This document shows positions 1-9,234 of a stretch of 64,000 nt of DNA, piece by piece (the first letter of the stretch is position 1; each line of letters opens with the position of its first letter). The DNA lies in the NCBI RefSeq assembly GCF_023101165.1, contig NZ_CP078076.1, positions 3,224,001 to 3,288,000 on the forward strand. The letters are read 5' to 3'. Below the pieces are notes generated by a model that made no database searches, was not told the origin of the DNA, and saw only the letters and a list, made by a program, of their open reading frames with translations. The DNA comes from Microbacterium sufflavum. GTDB lineage: Bacteria > Actinomycetota > Actinomycetes > Actinomycetales > Microbacteriaceae. The position numbers and the translations under genes were made by a program.

Positions 1-2
1 CC

Positions 3-422
3 CGGGCCGAGCTGAACGAGCGGCGCGCACGCGCCCAGGCGGGGATGGCCGCCGGTGAGGAGAAGTACCTCCCGGTGCGCGACAAGGGCCCGCAGCGGCG
101 CTGGGTGCGCGACTACGTCGACGCGGGCTGGCACCCGGCGGAGTTCGTCATGGGCGTCATGGTGCTGGTGATCCTGGCGTCACTCCTGCCGACGAACCTC
201 ATGATCTCGTTCTACGCGTACCTGTTCATGATGGCGTACCTCGTCATCGCGATCGGCGGCATGATCCTGCTCGGCCTTCGGGTCAAGCGCAAGGCGGCCG
301 CGAAGTTCGGCGCCGACCGCGTCGAGAAGGGCCTCGGATGGTACGCCGGCATGCGCGCACTGCAGATGCGGTTCATGCGCCTGCCGAAGCCGCAGGTCAA
401 GCGCGGGCAGTACCCCGACTGA
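3..422 (+). CDS. DUF3043 family membrane protein (C-terminal part)
   Basis: The frame is open to the left edge of the window, so only the C-terminal 139 residues are present. A charged segment (residues around ERRARAQAG) leads into two hydrophobic helices, FVMGVMVLVILASLLP and a longer one around MMAYLVIAIGGMILLGL, and then a basic tail ending in YPD. This layout matches the actinobacterial DUF3043 family of small two-helix membrane proteins, whose function is unknown. An internal ATG at 45 could serve as a start, but the coding signal continues upstream of it. The gene converges on pyrD and overlaps its 3' end by 26 nt, leaving no room for a separate terminator. Confidence 0.75.
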   Translation, partial: RAELNERRARAQAGMAAGEEKYLPVRDKGPQRRWVRDYVDAGWHPAEFVMGVMVLVILASLLPTNLMISFYAYLFMMAYLVIAIGGMILLGLRVKRKAAAKFGADRVEKGLGWYAGMRALQMRFMRLPKPQVKRGQYPD

Positions 423-1434
423 CCAGCCCGCGGTTGATCTCGCGACCCCAGAACGGGCCGCGGTAGAGGAACGCCGTATACCCCTGCACCAGGGTCGCTC
501 CAGCGTCCAGACGCTCCTGCACGTCGGCGGCTGTCTCCACTCCGCCGACCGCGATCACGCAGAAGTCCTCGGGCACCGCGGAACGGACGACCCTCAACAC
601 CTCGAGAGAGCGCCGCTTGAGGGGAGCACCGGAGAGCCCGCCGGCACCCGCAGCCTCGACCGTCGCGGCATCGGTGACGAGCCCGTCCCTGCTGATCGTG
701 GTGTTGTGGGCAATGATCCCCGCGAGTCCCTCCGAAACGGCGAGCTGCGCGATCGCGGTGATCTCATCGTCGGCGAGGTCGGGCGCGATCTTGACCAGCA
801 GCGGGGTCGAGCCCGAAGCGTCGCGGACGGCGCGCAGCAGTGGCGCCAGCGTCTCCACCGCCTGAAGCCCGCGAAGGCCGGGAGTGTTCGGAGAGGAGAC
901 GTTCACCGCGAGGTAGTCGGCGAGAGGCGCGAGCCGGGTGGCTGACGCGACGTAGTCGGCGGTCGCGTCCTCGACATCGACCACGCGGCTCTTGCCGATG
1001 TTGACCCCGATGACCGTGTCCGGCGCGCCCCGCCGGAGCCGGGCCAGACGACGGGCCGCGGCGTCCGCTCCCCTGTTGTTGAAGCCCATCCGGTTGATCA
1101 CGGCACGGTCGGCGATCAGGCGGAAGAGCCGCGGCTTCGGATTCCCGTCCTGCGGGATCGCCGTGATCGTGCCCACCTCGACGTGTCCGAAGCCGAGCGC
1201 GGCGAGACCTCGTACGCCGACCGCGTTCTTGTCGAAGCCCGCGGCGATACCGAACGGCGACGGGAACGTGAGACCCAGCGCCTCCACACGCAGTGACGGA
1301 TCCGGCCTGGTCATCGCGCGGGTCGCCCAGGACAGCGGCGGGACACCGACGGCACGGATGACGGCCATGCCGGCGTGGTGGGCGAACTCGGGATCGAAGC
1401 GCGACAGGACGGCGCGGAAGAGGAGGGGATACAT
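397..1434 (-). CDS. pyrD: dihydroorotate dehydrogenase (quinone), class 2
   Basis: The 345-residue protein oxidises dihydroorotate to orotate in pyrimidine synthesis, passing electrons to membrane quinone. The N-terminal helix (MYPLLFRAVLSRFDPEFAHH) is the quinone-tunnel element typical of class 2 enzymes. The FMN region GIAAGFDKNAVGVRG and the catalytic-serine segment NVSSPNTPGLRGLQ are both present, and the end is rich in glycine (IAVGGVETAADVQERLDAGA, then VQGYTAFLYRGP). I start at the ATG at 1434 because the longer frame upstream only re-reads nrdR. nrdR ends 10 nt before this start, so the two are probably co-transcribed, although a TAATCT hexamer also sits 7 nt before the ATG. Confidence 0.95.
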   Translation of the reverse strand: MYPLLFRAVLSRFDPEFAHHAGMAVIRAVGVPPLSWATRAMTRPDPSLRVEALGLTFPSPFGIAAGFDKNAVGVRGLAALGFGHVEVGTITAIPQDGNPKPRLFRLIADRAVINRMGFNNRGADAAARRLARLRRGAPDTVIGVNIGKSRVVDVEDATADYVASATRLAPLADYLAVNVSSPNTPGLRGLQAVETLAPLLRAVRDASGSTPLLVKIAPDLADDEITAIAQLAVSEGLAGIIAHNTTISRDGLVTDAATVEAAGAGGLSGAPLKRRSLEVLRVVRSAVPEDFCVIAVGGVETAADVQERLDAGATLVQGYTAFLYRGPFWGREINRGLVSRGTARA

Positions 1435-1441
1435 CCCTGCC

Positions 1442-1447
1442 AGATTA
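1442..1447 (-). promoter_or_regulatory. possible -10 hexamer TAATCT of pyrD
   Basis: TAATCT ends 7 nt upstream of the pyrD ATG and overlaps the nrdR stop codon (TAA). That spacing would give a leaderless pyrD mRNA. It is inferred from the same arrangement at many other starts in this window. The weak purine run GGCAGGG could instead act as a ribosome binding site in an nrdR-pyrD transcript. Confidence 0.3.
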
Positions 1448-1915
1448 CCGGTCGCCCGCCTCCGCCTTCGCGTGGTCGGCGCGGAGATCGCCGATGGCCG
1501 CCTCGAAGTCCTCCAGAGAGTCGAACGCCTGATAGACGCTCGCGAATCGAAGGAACGCGACCTCATCGAGCTCACGCAGCGGACCCAGGATTGCCAGGCC
1601 GATCTCGTTGGTATCGAGCTGGGACACCCCGGTCTGACGCACCGCCTCTTCAACGCGCTGCGCGAGGATCGCCAGGTCGGCCTCCGTCACCGGACGCCCC
1701 TGACAGGCCTTTCGCACGCCGGAGATCACTTTCTCCCGGCTGAACGGCTCCATCACGCCCGAGCGCTTGATCACGTTCAGGCTGGCCGTCTCCGTCGTCG
1801 AGAACCGTCCTCCGCACTCCGGACACTGTCGGCGACGGCGGATCGAGAGTCCGTCGTCGCTGGTGCGGGAATCGATGACCCTGGAGTCGGGGTGACGGCA
1901 GAAGGGGCAGTGCAT
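1445..1915 (-). CDS. nrdR: transcriptional repressor NrdR
   Basis: This 156-residue regulator represses ribonucleotide reductase genes according to the dATP/ATP level. Residues 3-34 hold the zinc ribbon (CPFC at 3-6, CPEC at 31-34), followed by the basic stretch SIRRRRQ. Residues about 46-136 form the ATP-cone domain ([21 protein letters not shown] and onward). Length and domain order are standard. The ATG at 1915 is chosen because it places the zinc ribbon at the extreme N-terminus, as in all family members. The gene lies between hisD and pyrD in a compact minus-strand group; no ribonucleotide reductase gene lies in this window. Confidence 0.96.
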   Translation of the reverse strand: MHCPFCRHPDSRVIDSRTSDDGLSIRRRRQCPECGGRFSTTETASLNVIKRSGVMEPFSREKVISGVRKACQGRPVTEADLAILAQRVEEAVRQTGVSQLDTNEIGLAILGPLRELDEVAFLRFASVYQAFDSLEDFEAAIGDLRADHAKAEAGDR

Positions 1916-1922
1916 CTGACCG

Positions 1923-1928
1923 ATCCTA
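1923..1928 (-). promoter_or_regulatory. possible -10 hexamer TAGGAT of nrdR
   Basis: TAGGAT ends 7 nt before the nrdR ATG and begins with the TAG stop codon of hisD. There is no purine-rich ribosome binding site before nrdR, so a leaderless mRNA starting at the ATG is plausible. The call is inferred from spacing and composition only. Confidence 0.4.
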
Positions 1929-3230
1929 CGCGGTGAACCGCGCCTCGATCGCCTCACCGTGCGCGGGCAGCGCTTCGCTGTTCGCCAGGGCGACGACCCC
2001 CTCGCGAACCGCGGCCAGGGCGGCGCGATCGTAGGAGACGACCTGCTGCGGACGGAGGAAGGTATAGGCGCCGAGGCCCGGTGCATAGCGCGCCTGGCCG
2101 CCGGTCGGCAGCACGTGGTTGCTCCCCGCCATGTAGTCGCCGAGGCTCACCGGGGTGTGGTCGCCCACGAACACCGCGCCGGCGCTGGTGAACGCCGCCG
2201 CTGCCTGCTCGGCGTCGGACAGGTGCAGTTCCAGGTGCTCCGGCGCGTACGCGTTGCTGAACGCCACCGCCATCGCGCGGTCGTCGACCAGGACGACCGC
2301 GGACTGCGGACCAGCCAACGCGGCAGCGACACGTGCGCTGTGGCGCGTCGCCGCGGTGAGCCGCTCGACCTCGGCGACGACCCGGTCCGCGAGTCCCTCC
2401 GCATCGGTGACGAGCACGGCCGACGCCTGCTCGTCGTGCTCGGCCTGGCTGACCAGGTCGGCGGCGACGAGACGCGGATCGGCGGTGGAATCCGCGACCA
2501 CGAGGATCTCGGTCGCTCCAGCCTCGGAGTCCGTTCCGACGACACCCGCCACGGCCCGCTTGGCCGAGGCGACGTAGTTGTTGCCGGGGCCCGACACCAC
2601 ATCGACGGGATCGAGGCCGAGACCGGGGACACCGTGCGCGAAGGCACCGATCGCTCCCGCACCTCCCATGGCGTACACCTCGGTCACTCCGAGCAGAGCC
2701 GCGGCCGCCAGGATCGTCGGGTGGACACGACCGTCCTGATCCGCCTGCGGCGGCGAGGCCAGGGCGATCTGCTGCACCCCGGCGACCTGCGCGGGGACGA
2801 CATTCATGACGACGCTCGACGGGTAGACGGCCTTTCCGCCGGGGATGTAGACACCGACCCTGTGCACGGGCTGCCACCGCTGAGTGATCGTGGCACCCGC
2901 GCCGATGGTCGTGACCTGCGAGGCCGGGACCTGAGCGGCTGAGGCCAGGCGCACGCGCTGGATCGCCTCGTCGAGCGCCGCCCGCACTGCCGGATCGAGC
3001 GAGTCGAGGGCCTGCGTCATGTGCGCCTCAGGCACGCGAACCTCGTGCCCGACGACCCGGTCGAACCGCTCCGCCTGCTCTCGCAGCGCACCCTCACCGC
3101 GCTCCCGCACCTCCTCGACGAGGCGTGCCGCGGTGTCGAGCGCCTCCGCGCGCGCCTGCGTGGCGCGGGGGACGGCCGCGAGCATGTCCGCGGGCGAGAG
3201 CTCGCGCCCCCGCAGATCGATCGTGCGCAT
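1926..3230 (-). CDS. hisD: histidinol dehydrogenase
   Basis: The 434-residue enzyme catalyses the last two oxidations of histidine synthesis, L-histidinol to L-histidine with NAD. Diagnostic segments are [17 protein letters not shown], the loop [14 protein letters not shown], the metal-ligand region SQAEHDEQA, and [12 protein letters not shown] start at the ATG at 3230 ([12 protein letters not shown]), which matches the usual family start; the 19 residues possible upstream would overlap the preceding gene's coding end. That upstream membrane-protein gene ends 1 nt before the start, so translation is probably coupled. No other his genes are nearby. Confidence 0.96.
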   Translation of the reverse strand: MRTIDLRGRELSPADMLAAVPRATQARAEALDTAARLVEEVRERGEGALREQAERFDRVVGHEVRVPEAHMTQALDSLDPAVRAALDEAIQRVRLASAAQVPASQVTTIGAGATITQRWQPVHRVGVYIPGGKAVYPSSVVMNVVPAQVAGVQQIALASPPQADQDGRVHPTILAAAALLGVTEVYAMGGAGAIGAFAHGVPGLGLDPVDVVSGPGNNYVASAKRAVAGVVGTDSEAGATEILVVADSTADPRLVAADLVSQAEHDEQASAVLVTDAEGLADRVVAEVERLTAATRHSARVAAALAGPQSAVVLVDDRAMAVAFSNAYAPEHLELHLSDAEQAAAAFTSAGAVFVGDHTPVSLGDYMAGSNHVLPTGGQARYAPGLGAYTFLRPQQVVSYDRAALAAVREGVVALANSEALPAHGEAIEARFTA

Positions 3231-3231
3231 G

Positions 3232-4473
3232 TCAGCCCTTCGTGATGTCGGTGATGTCGTGGAGGTATCCGATGCGGCCGTCGTCATGGCGAACGACGTA
3301 GGCCCCTCCGCGATCCTCGATCACCAGCGCCCACGCGGTCGGCCCCACCCGGAAGATCGGCTCGCCGCGCTCGTCGTGCACATCGCGCTCGGTGGGCGCC
3401 AGGATCCAGAACGGTTGCGCCGCCTCCGTGTACTGGCGGGGGATCGTGGCCTCGACGTCGTCGTCCTGCTCGTCCGCGACGATCGGATTGACGGCCGTGG
3501 CATCGTCGGGGACATCGACCGCTCCTGTCTCCTCTCGAGCGGTCGTGCCGAGGAGCGACTCGATGCTCCCGGTGTCGGAGACGATCTCGGGCTGCTCGGC
3601 CCGGGAACGCCGGGAGTAGCTCGGCGTGTACTCCTCCTCCTCGGCCACGGGTATCGTCCCCGTGCCTCCGCCCGACGCGTGCGCAGTGAGCGGGATCCGG
3701 TCCGAGTAGTCGGCCGGGTACGCGTCGGTGTCGTCGTGACGCCGATCGCCATCGCCCGCATCGGGTACCACGTCGGTGACGGCGTCGGTTGCGGTGTCCG
3801 GGCTGGTGGGGGGTCCGGTGTCGATGACCGCGTCCGTGTCGGACTCCTCCGGCGACCCCACCGCCGCCTCGTCCTGAGTCTCCCCGGACGTCGACTCCGG
3901 GCGCGGACGGGCGATCACCGGCCGGACGGGATTCGCGTTCCGGTGCGCGAGAGTCACCAGCCGACCCTGGAAGTCTTCACGCAGCCCCGGGATCAGCGGT
4001 GCGAAAACGGTCAGGACGACCAGCGCCACCGACGTGATGACCTGCACGAGCGCGTTCCACGGCAGACCCCACTGACCCGTGGCGATCGCGGCGGACACCG
4101 CCAGCCAGAGGTTGCCCGCCCACACGCACGCGGATACGGCGAAGGCGACGGAGGCGAACTGATCGATGCCCAACGAGCCCACGCGGCGGATGCCGTCGGG
4201 AGAGAACCGGCGCAGCACCAGCAGGAACACGGCCACCGTCGGGACGCCGATCGGCAGGATCCACTGGATGCCGATGCCCCACAGCGAGACGCCGCCGCTG
4301 AGGGGGAAGAAGGAGACGAGGAACGACACCAGCCAGACGCCGACGATCAACAGCTCACGCAGTGTGAAGCCGAGGATGCCGTACTCCGGGGTCACTTCGT
4401 CGTCGTAGAGGACGCCGTCCTCGTCGCTGAACACCGCGTCGGCGGCATCCGGCTCGGGAAGTTCCGTGCTCAT
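3232..4473 (-). CDS. membrane protein of unknown function, four helices plus acidic linker
   Basis: This 413-residue protein has an acidic N-terminus (about 35 residues) and four predicted membrane helices between residues about 36 and 160. A long low-complexity acidic linker rich in D, E, T and P follows (about 180-335). The last 75 residues form a compact, apparently folded domain with the core WALVIEDRGGAYVVRHDDGRIGYLHDI. I recognise no named family. It lies between dnaE and hisD, almost touching hisD. A ribosome binding site AAAGGA precedes the ATG by about 7 nt. The terminal domain could be a small beta-rich module facing the cytoplasm, but this is inference. Confidence 0.8.
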   Translation of the reverse strand: MSTELPEPDAADAVFSDEDGVLYDDEVTPEYGILGFTLRELLIVGVWLVSFLVSFFPLSGGVSLWGIGIQWILPIGVPTVAVFLLVLRRFSPDGIRRVGSLGIDQFASVAFAVSACVWAGNLWLAVSAAIATGQWGLPWNALVQVITSVALVVLTVFAPLIPGLREDFQGRLVTLAHRNANPVRPVIARPRPESTSGETQDEAAVGSPEESDTDAVIDTGPPTSPDTATDAVTDVVPDAGDGDRRHDDTDAYPADYSDRIPLTAHASGGGTGTIPVAEEEEYTPSYSRRSRAEQPEIVSDTGSIESLLGTTAREETGAVDVPDDATAVNPIVADEQDDDVEATIPRQYTEAAQPFWILAPTERDVHDERGEPIFRVGPTAWALVIEDRGGAYVVRHDDGRIGYLHDITDITKG

Positions 4474-4541
4474 AGTGGTCCTTTCATCACCGGCGCACTC
4501 TGGCCGTGGCGGTGCTGTCGACGGCTCCCGATCCTACCCGT

Positions 4542-7500
4542 TCACCCCAGACAGGTCGGGCCGAGCAGTGACTTGAGGTCGCCGAAGAGGTCGGCCGACA
4601 CCTTCACCGGCATCGGGACCTCGAACACCTTCGCCGTCCCGCCGCGGTGCACCCGAAGCAGCACCTCGGTCTCGCCGTTGTGCCGTCGCAGCACCTCGGC
4701 GAGCTCGTGCATCACGCGCTCGGTGGCGCGCTGCTCCGCGAGCACGAGCGACAGCGGGCCTGCGGCGTCGAACGAGCCCACATCGGGTGCGAAGGCCGAC
4801 TGGGCATGCAGGTTGAGGCCGTCGTCGCGGCGCGACACCCTCCCCCGCACGGCCAGGATCGCGTCCTGCTGGAGGGTGTGCTGGAACTCCGTGTACGTCT
4901 TGCCCATGAACATCACGGTGACCTCGCCGTTGAAGTCCTCGACCGTGATCATGCCGTACGGGTTTCCGCTGGCCTTCGCCACCCGGTGCTGCACGCTCGT
5001 GACCAGGCCCGCGACCGTCACCTGGTCGCCGTCCTGCAGGTCCTCCGAGTTGTTGAGGTCATGGATCGAGATCGACGCGTGCTTCGCCAAAGGCACCTCG
5101 AGGCCCGCGAGCGGATGGTCGGACACGTACAGCCCGAGCATCTCCCGCTCGAACGCCAGCTTGTCCTTCTTGATCCACTCGGGTCGGGCGGGGACCTTGG
5201 CCGGCGCGACCTCCTCCAGCCCGTCGTACAGGCTGTCGAAGTCGAACCCGATCGCGCCCTGAGCCTCGTTGCGCTTCCGGTCGACCGCGGCCTCCACGGC
5301 GTCCTCGTGCACCTCCAGCAGCGCACGCCTCGTGTCGCCCATCGAGTCGAACGCGCCCGCCTTGATGAGCGACTCCACGGTGCGCTTGTTGGCGACATGC
5401 AGCGGGACCTTGTCGAGGAAGTGGTGGAACGACGTGAAGCGCTCGTCCTTCCTGGCCTGCACGATCCCGTCGACGACGTTGGTGCCCACGTTGCGCACCG
5501 CTCCCAGACCGAAGCGGATGTCGTCGCCGACGGCGGCGAAGAAGTTGATCGACTCCGAGACGTCGGGCGGCAGCACCCGGATACCCATGCGGCGGCACTC
5601 GTTCAGGTACAGCGCCATCTTGTCCTTCGAGTCGCCGACGCTCGTCAGCAGCGCCGCCATGTACTCGGCCGGGTAGTGCGCCTTCAGGTACGCGGTCCAG
5701 TAGGACACGAGACCGTACGCGGCGGAGTGCGCTTTGTTGAACGCGTAGTCGGAGAAGGGCAGGAGGATGTCCCACAGCGCCTTGATCGCGCCCTCGCCGA
5801 AGCCGCGCTCCTTCATACCGCCGGCGAAGCCCTCGTACTGCTTGTCCAGCTCGGACTTCTTCTTCTTGCCCATCGCGCGACGGAGGATGTCGGCCTGACC
5901 GAGGCTGAACCCGGCGACCTTCTGCGCGATGGCCATCACCTGCTCCTGGTAGATGATGAGGCCGTAGGACTCCTCCAGGATCTCGGCCAGGGGTTCCTCG
6001 AGCTCCGGGTGGATCGGCGTGATCTGCTGCTGGCCGTTCTTGCGCAGCGCGTAGTTCGTGTGCGAGTTCGCGCCCATCGGGCCCGGGCGGTACAGCGCGA
6101 TGAGGGCCGAGATGTCACCGAAGTTGTCCGGCTTCATCAGGCGCATGAGCGACCGCAGCGGAGGGCTGTCGAGCTGGAACACGCCCAGCGTGTCGCCGCG
6201 CGCGAGGAGCTCGTACACCGCAGGGTCGTCGAGTCCGAGGTGCTCGAGGTCGAGCTCCTCGCCTCGGTTCATGCGGATGTTGTCGAGCGCGTCCGAGATG
6301 ATCGTGAGGTTGCGCAACCCCAGGAAGTCCATCTTGATCAGGCCGAGCGTCTCGCACGACGGGTAGTCGAACTGCGTGACGATCTGCCCGTCCTGCTCGC
6401 GGCGCATGATGGGGATGATGTCGAGCAGCGGCTCCGACGACATGATCACACCGGCAGCGTGCACGCCCCACTGGCGCTTGAGGCCCTCGAGCCCGAGCGC
6501 GCGATCGAACACCGTCTTCGCCTCGGGGTCGGTCTCGATCAGCGCCCGGAACTCGCTCGCCTCCTTGTAGCGCGGGTGCGCGGAGTCGAACATGCCGTCG
6601 AGGGGCATGTCCTTGCCCATGACGGCGGGGGGCATGGCCTTGGTCAGACGCTCCCCCATGCTGAACGGGAACCCGAGCACGCGGCCGGCATCCTTGAGCG
6701 CCTGCTTGGACTTGATCGTGCCGTAGGTCACGATCTGCGCCACGCGCTCGGAGCCGTACTTCTCCGTCACGTACTCGATGACCTCGCCACGGCGGCGGTC
6801 GTCGAAGTCGACGTCGAAGTCGGGCATCGAGACGCGGTCCGGGTTGAGGAAGCGCTCGAAGATGAGACCGTGCTCCAGGGGGTCGAGGTCGGTGATCCGC
6901 ATCGCGTACGCCACCATCGATCCGGCACCGGAGCCTCGGCCGGGACCGACGCGGATGCCGTTGTCCTTGGCCCAGTTGATGAAGTCGGCGACGACGAGGA
7001 AGTAGCCAGGGAACCCCATCTGCAGGATGATGCCGGTCTCGTACTCCGCCTGCTTGCGCACCCGGTCGGGGATACCGCTCGGGTAGCGGTAGTGGAGGCC
7101 CTTCTCGACCTCCTTGATGAGCCAGCTGTCTTCGGTCTCGCCGTCTGGCACGGGGAAGCGGGGCATGTAGTTGGCGGAGGTGTTGAACTCCACCTCGCAG
7201 CGCTCGGCGATCAGCAGCGTGTTGTCGCACGCCTCCGGGTGATCGCGGAACAGCTGCCGCATCTCGGCCGCGGTCTTGATGTAGTACCCGTCGCCGTCGA
7301 ACTTGAAGCGGTTCGGGTCGTCGAGCGTTGACCCCGACTGCACGCACAACAGCGCCTCGTGCGCGTCGGCCTCGTGCTGGTGCGTGTAGTGGGAGTCGTT
7401 CGTGGCCACCAGCGGGATGCCCAGGTCTTTGGCCAGCCGCAGCAGGTCGGTCATCACCCGGCGCTCGATCGACAGGCCGTGATCCATGATCTCGGCGAAG

Positions 7501-8060
7501 TAGTTCTCCTTGCCGAAGATGTCCTGGAACTCCGCCGCCGCCGCCCGCGCCGCGTCGTACTGCCCGAGACGAAGACGCGTCTGCACCTCGCCCGAGGGGC
7601 ACCCGGTCGTCGCGATGAGGCCCTTGCCGTAGGTCTGCAGCAGCTCACGGTCCATGCGGGGCTTGAAGTAGTAGCCCTCCATGCTCGACAGCGAGCTGAG
7701 GCGGAAGAGGTTGTGCATCCCCTCGGTGCTCTGACTCCACATCGTCATGTGGGTGTACGCGCCGGACCCCGAGACGTCGTCGCTCTTCTGATCGGGCGAG
7801 CCCCACTGCACGCGGGTCTTGTCGCTGCGGTGCGTGCCGGGGGTGACGTACGCCTCCAGCCCGACGATCGGCTTGATGCCCGCGGCCTGAGCCGCCCGGT
7901 AGAACTCGAACGCCGCGAACGTGTTGCCGTGGTCGGTCACGGCGATCGCCGGCATGCCGTAGTCGGCCGCCGCCTGCGTCATGGCATTGATCTTCGCCGC
8001 GCCGTCCAGCATCGAGTATTCGCTGTGCACATGCAGGTGGACGAAGGAATCGGATGCCAT
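4542..8060 (-). CDS. dnaE: DNA polymerase III subunit alpha (replicative)
   Basis: The 1172-residue chromosomal replicase has an N-terminal PHP domain opening with HLHVHSEYSMLDGAAK, which in this class usually carries the proofreading exonuclease. The C-family palm follows, with the catalytic aspartates in PDFDVDF (residues about 413-419). Next come the finger and thumb region (GPGRGSGAGSMVAY, SYGLIIYQEQVM), the helix-hairpin-helix and beta-binding region, and an OB fold (VTVAGLVTSVQHR). Length and order fit DnaE1 of actinomycetes. A second, error-prone paralogue, dnaE2, lies at 55450. A TAGACT hexamer ends 6 nt before the ATG, and a hairpin just upstream isolates the gene from the sigma-factor operon. 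Confidence 0.97.
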   Translation of the reverse strand: MASDSFVHLHVHSEYSMLDGAAKINAMTQAAADYGMPAIAVTDHGNTFAAFEFYRAAQAAGIKPIVGLEAYVTPGTHRSDKTRVQWGSPDQKSDDVSGSGAYTHMTMWSQSTEGMHNLFRLSSLSSMEGYYFKPRMDRELLQTYGKGLIATTGCPSGEVQTRLRLGQYDAARAAAAEFQDIFGKENYFAEIMDHGLSIERRVMTDLLRLAKDLGIPLVATNDSHYTHQHEADAHEALLCVQSGSTLDDPNRFKFDGDGYYIKTAAEMRQLFRDHPEACDNTLLIAERCEVEFNTSANYMPRFPVPDGETEDSWLIKEVEKGLHYRYPSGIPDRVRKQAEYETGIILQMGFPGYFLVVADFINWAKDNGIRVGPGRGSGAGSMVAYAMRITDLDPLEHGLIFERFLNPDRVSMPDFDVDFDDRRRGEVIEYVTEKYGSERVAQIVTYGTIKSKQALKDAGRVLGFPFSMGERLTKAMPPAVMGKDMPLDGMFDSAHPRYKEASEFRALIETDPEAKTVFDRALGLEGLKRQWGVHAAGVIMSSEPLLDIIPIMRREQDGQIVTQFDYPSCETLGLIKMDFLGLRNLTIISDALDNIRMNRGEELDLEHLGLDDPAVYELLARGDTLGVFQLDSPPLRSLMRLMKPDNFGDISALIALYRPGPMGANSHTNYALRKNGQQQITPIHPELEEPLAEILEESYGLIIYQEQVMAIAQKVAGFSLGQADILRRAMGKKKKSELDKQYEGFAGGMKERGFGEGAIKALWDILLPFSDYAFNKAHSAAYGLVSYWTAYLKAHYPAEYMAALLTSVGDSKDKMALYLNECRRMGIRVLPPDVSESINFFAAVGDDIRFGLGAVRNVGTNVVDGIVQARKDERFTSFHHFLDKVPLHVANKRTVESLIKAGAFDSMGDTRRALLEVHEDAVEAAVDRKRNEAQGAIGFDFDSLYDGLEEVAPAKVPARPEWIKKDKLAFEREMLGLYVSDHPLAGLEVPLAKHASISIHDLNNSEDLQDGDQVTVAGLVTSVQHRVAKASGNPYGMITVEDFNGEVTVMFMGKTYTEFQHTLQQDAILAVRGRVSRRDDGLNLHAQSAFAPDVGSFDAAGPLSLVLAEQRATERVMHELAEVLRRHNGETEVLLRVHRGGTAKVFEVPMPVKVSADLFGDLKSLLGPTCLG

Positions 8061-8066
8061 GCTCCG

Positions 8067-8072
8067 AGTCTA
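8067..8072 (-). promoter_or_regulatory. -10 hexamer TAGACT of dnaE (leaderless)
   Basis: TAGACT is separated from the dnaE ATG by 6 nt (CGGAGC). At this spacing transcription would begin at or next to the A of the start codon. The same hexamer occurs before murC, plsC, fadD and the DUF3040 gene in this window. Confidence 0.5.
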
Positions 8073-8077
8073 CGGCG

Positions 8078-8109
8078 GGGCCCCGACACCGAGATCGGTG
8101 CCGGGGCCC
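8078..8109 (-). terminator. hairpin after the sigma-factor operon
   Basis: The arms GGGCCCCG-A-CACCGA and TCGGTG-C-CGGGGCCC pair with one mismatch around a 2-nt centre. The stem lies just after the stop of the CU044_5270-type gene and just before the dnaE promoter. It has no clear U tract, so it is a terminator by position and strength only. Confidence 0.55.
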
Positions 8110-8130
8110 GTGTCCGGGTCGCCGTGGCTG

Positions 8131-9234
8131 TCAGGGGATCGCGTCGACGATCGACACCGTCGCGGTGTATCGGATGTCGGGGACGTCGGTCGGAACCATG
8201 TCGCCGTCCGCACCGTCCGTGCGGTCGTAGCGCAGCGTGTACTCGCTCATCCAGCCGGTCGTCGTATCGACCGTCAGGGTGTCGGTCCGCGCATCGATGT
8301 GCTGGAACCGTGCGCGGTAGATCACGGTCCCACCGGACGGGGTGGCCTCGACGAGCGGGGAGAGGGCGAGGGCCGAGATCAGTGCCTCGCGGAGATCGGC
8401 CGGGGCCACATTAGACCGGAGCGCGTCCATGATCGTGATGACCGCTGCCTCGTCCGCCTGCTCCGGCACCATCTCGTACCCGCGCTCGAAGCTCTTCGCG
8501 AACTCCAGCAACGCCTGCGGATCGCGGGGGAACTGCGCGAAGTACTCTGTCGAGCCGGTGGGCGGCCCCACCTCGGTATCGAATCCCCCGGTGAACGTCC
8601 ATCGGCCCACGCTGTCGTTCGCCGGGAACAGGTTGTCCCAGGCCAGCTCCCCCGCAGGCCACTGGTCCTCGGGGAAGAACTGCAGCCGCTGGGAGTTCGG
8701 GCCGTTGCTCCCCCTCCACTCGCCCGAGCGATCAGCGGGGACGAACGTCTCGCTGTGGTCCCGAACCAGGAGCGCGCCGATCGGCGCGAGGCCGTCCTGA
8801 TGCCAGGGCCAGGTGAACACCGTCACCCGCGCGTCCCGATACAGGAGAGAGTCCACCGTCGTGGTGACGTGCAGATACTGCCCCGCCTGCGGGGTCGTAC
8901 CGGGGAACGGCTCGGTCGCACCCGTCCCCGACGTCGCCGACGGACGCGGCAGCGGGTCGCCGTGCGGGCGCGGATCGAGCGTCTGCACCGGCACGGCTTC
9001 CACGCGCGGCTCCGGTGCCGTCAGCTGGCTCAGCATCACGACCCCGGCCGTGGCGGCCGCGACCCCCGCGACCGCCCCGGCGACGAGGAACAGCGGCCGG
9101 CGCACCCTCCGTGCCCGCTCGGCCGGCACCCCCGCGTCGATCCCCGTGAGAAGCCGCGCCCTGGCCGACGTCAGGTGCTCCTCGCTGAGGCCGGCCCCCC
9201 GGTTGACCTCACGCACGCGCTCGAAAACGTCCAT
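8131..9234 (-). CDS. CU044_5270-type membrane-anchored protein, sigma-factor partner
   Basis: The 367-residue protein has a short cytoplasmic N-terminus (about 44 residues), one membrane helix (about 45-70, LFLVAGAVAGVAAATAGVVML) and a large extracytoplasmic domain. Its opening 26 nt overlap the ECF sigma-factor gene, so the two are translationally coupled. The topology resembles the CU044_5270 family found next to actinobacterial ECF sigma genes. I do not see the usual zinc-binding anti-sigma motif (HxxxCxxC). An anti-sigma role is therefore inferred from context only; the outer domain may sense an envelope signal. Confidence 0.75.
   Translation of the reverse strand: MDVFERVREVNRGAGLSEEHLTSARARLLTGIDAGVPAERARRVRRPLFLVAGAVAGVAAATAGVVMLSQLTAPEPRVEAVPVQTLDPRPHGDPLPRPSATSGTGATEPFPGTTPQAGQYLHVTTTVDSLLYRDARVTVFTWPWHQDGLAPIGALLVRDHSETFVPADRSGEWRGSNGPNSQRLQFFPEDQWPAGELAWDNLFPANDSVGRWTFTGGFDTEVGPPTGSTEYFAQFPRDPQALLEFAKSFERGYEMVPEQADEAAVITIMDALRSNVAPADLREALISALALSPLVEATPSGGTVIYRARFQHIDARTDTLTVDTTTGWMSEYTLRYDRTDGADGDMVPTDVPDIRYTATVSIVDAIP

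Noticed and set aside
4647..7331. 894-codon open frame antisense to dnaE
   Set aside because: Shadow of dnaE; composition is skewed to R, H, V and L and no motif is present.
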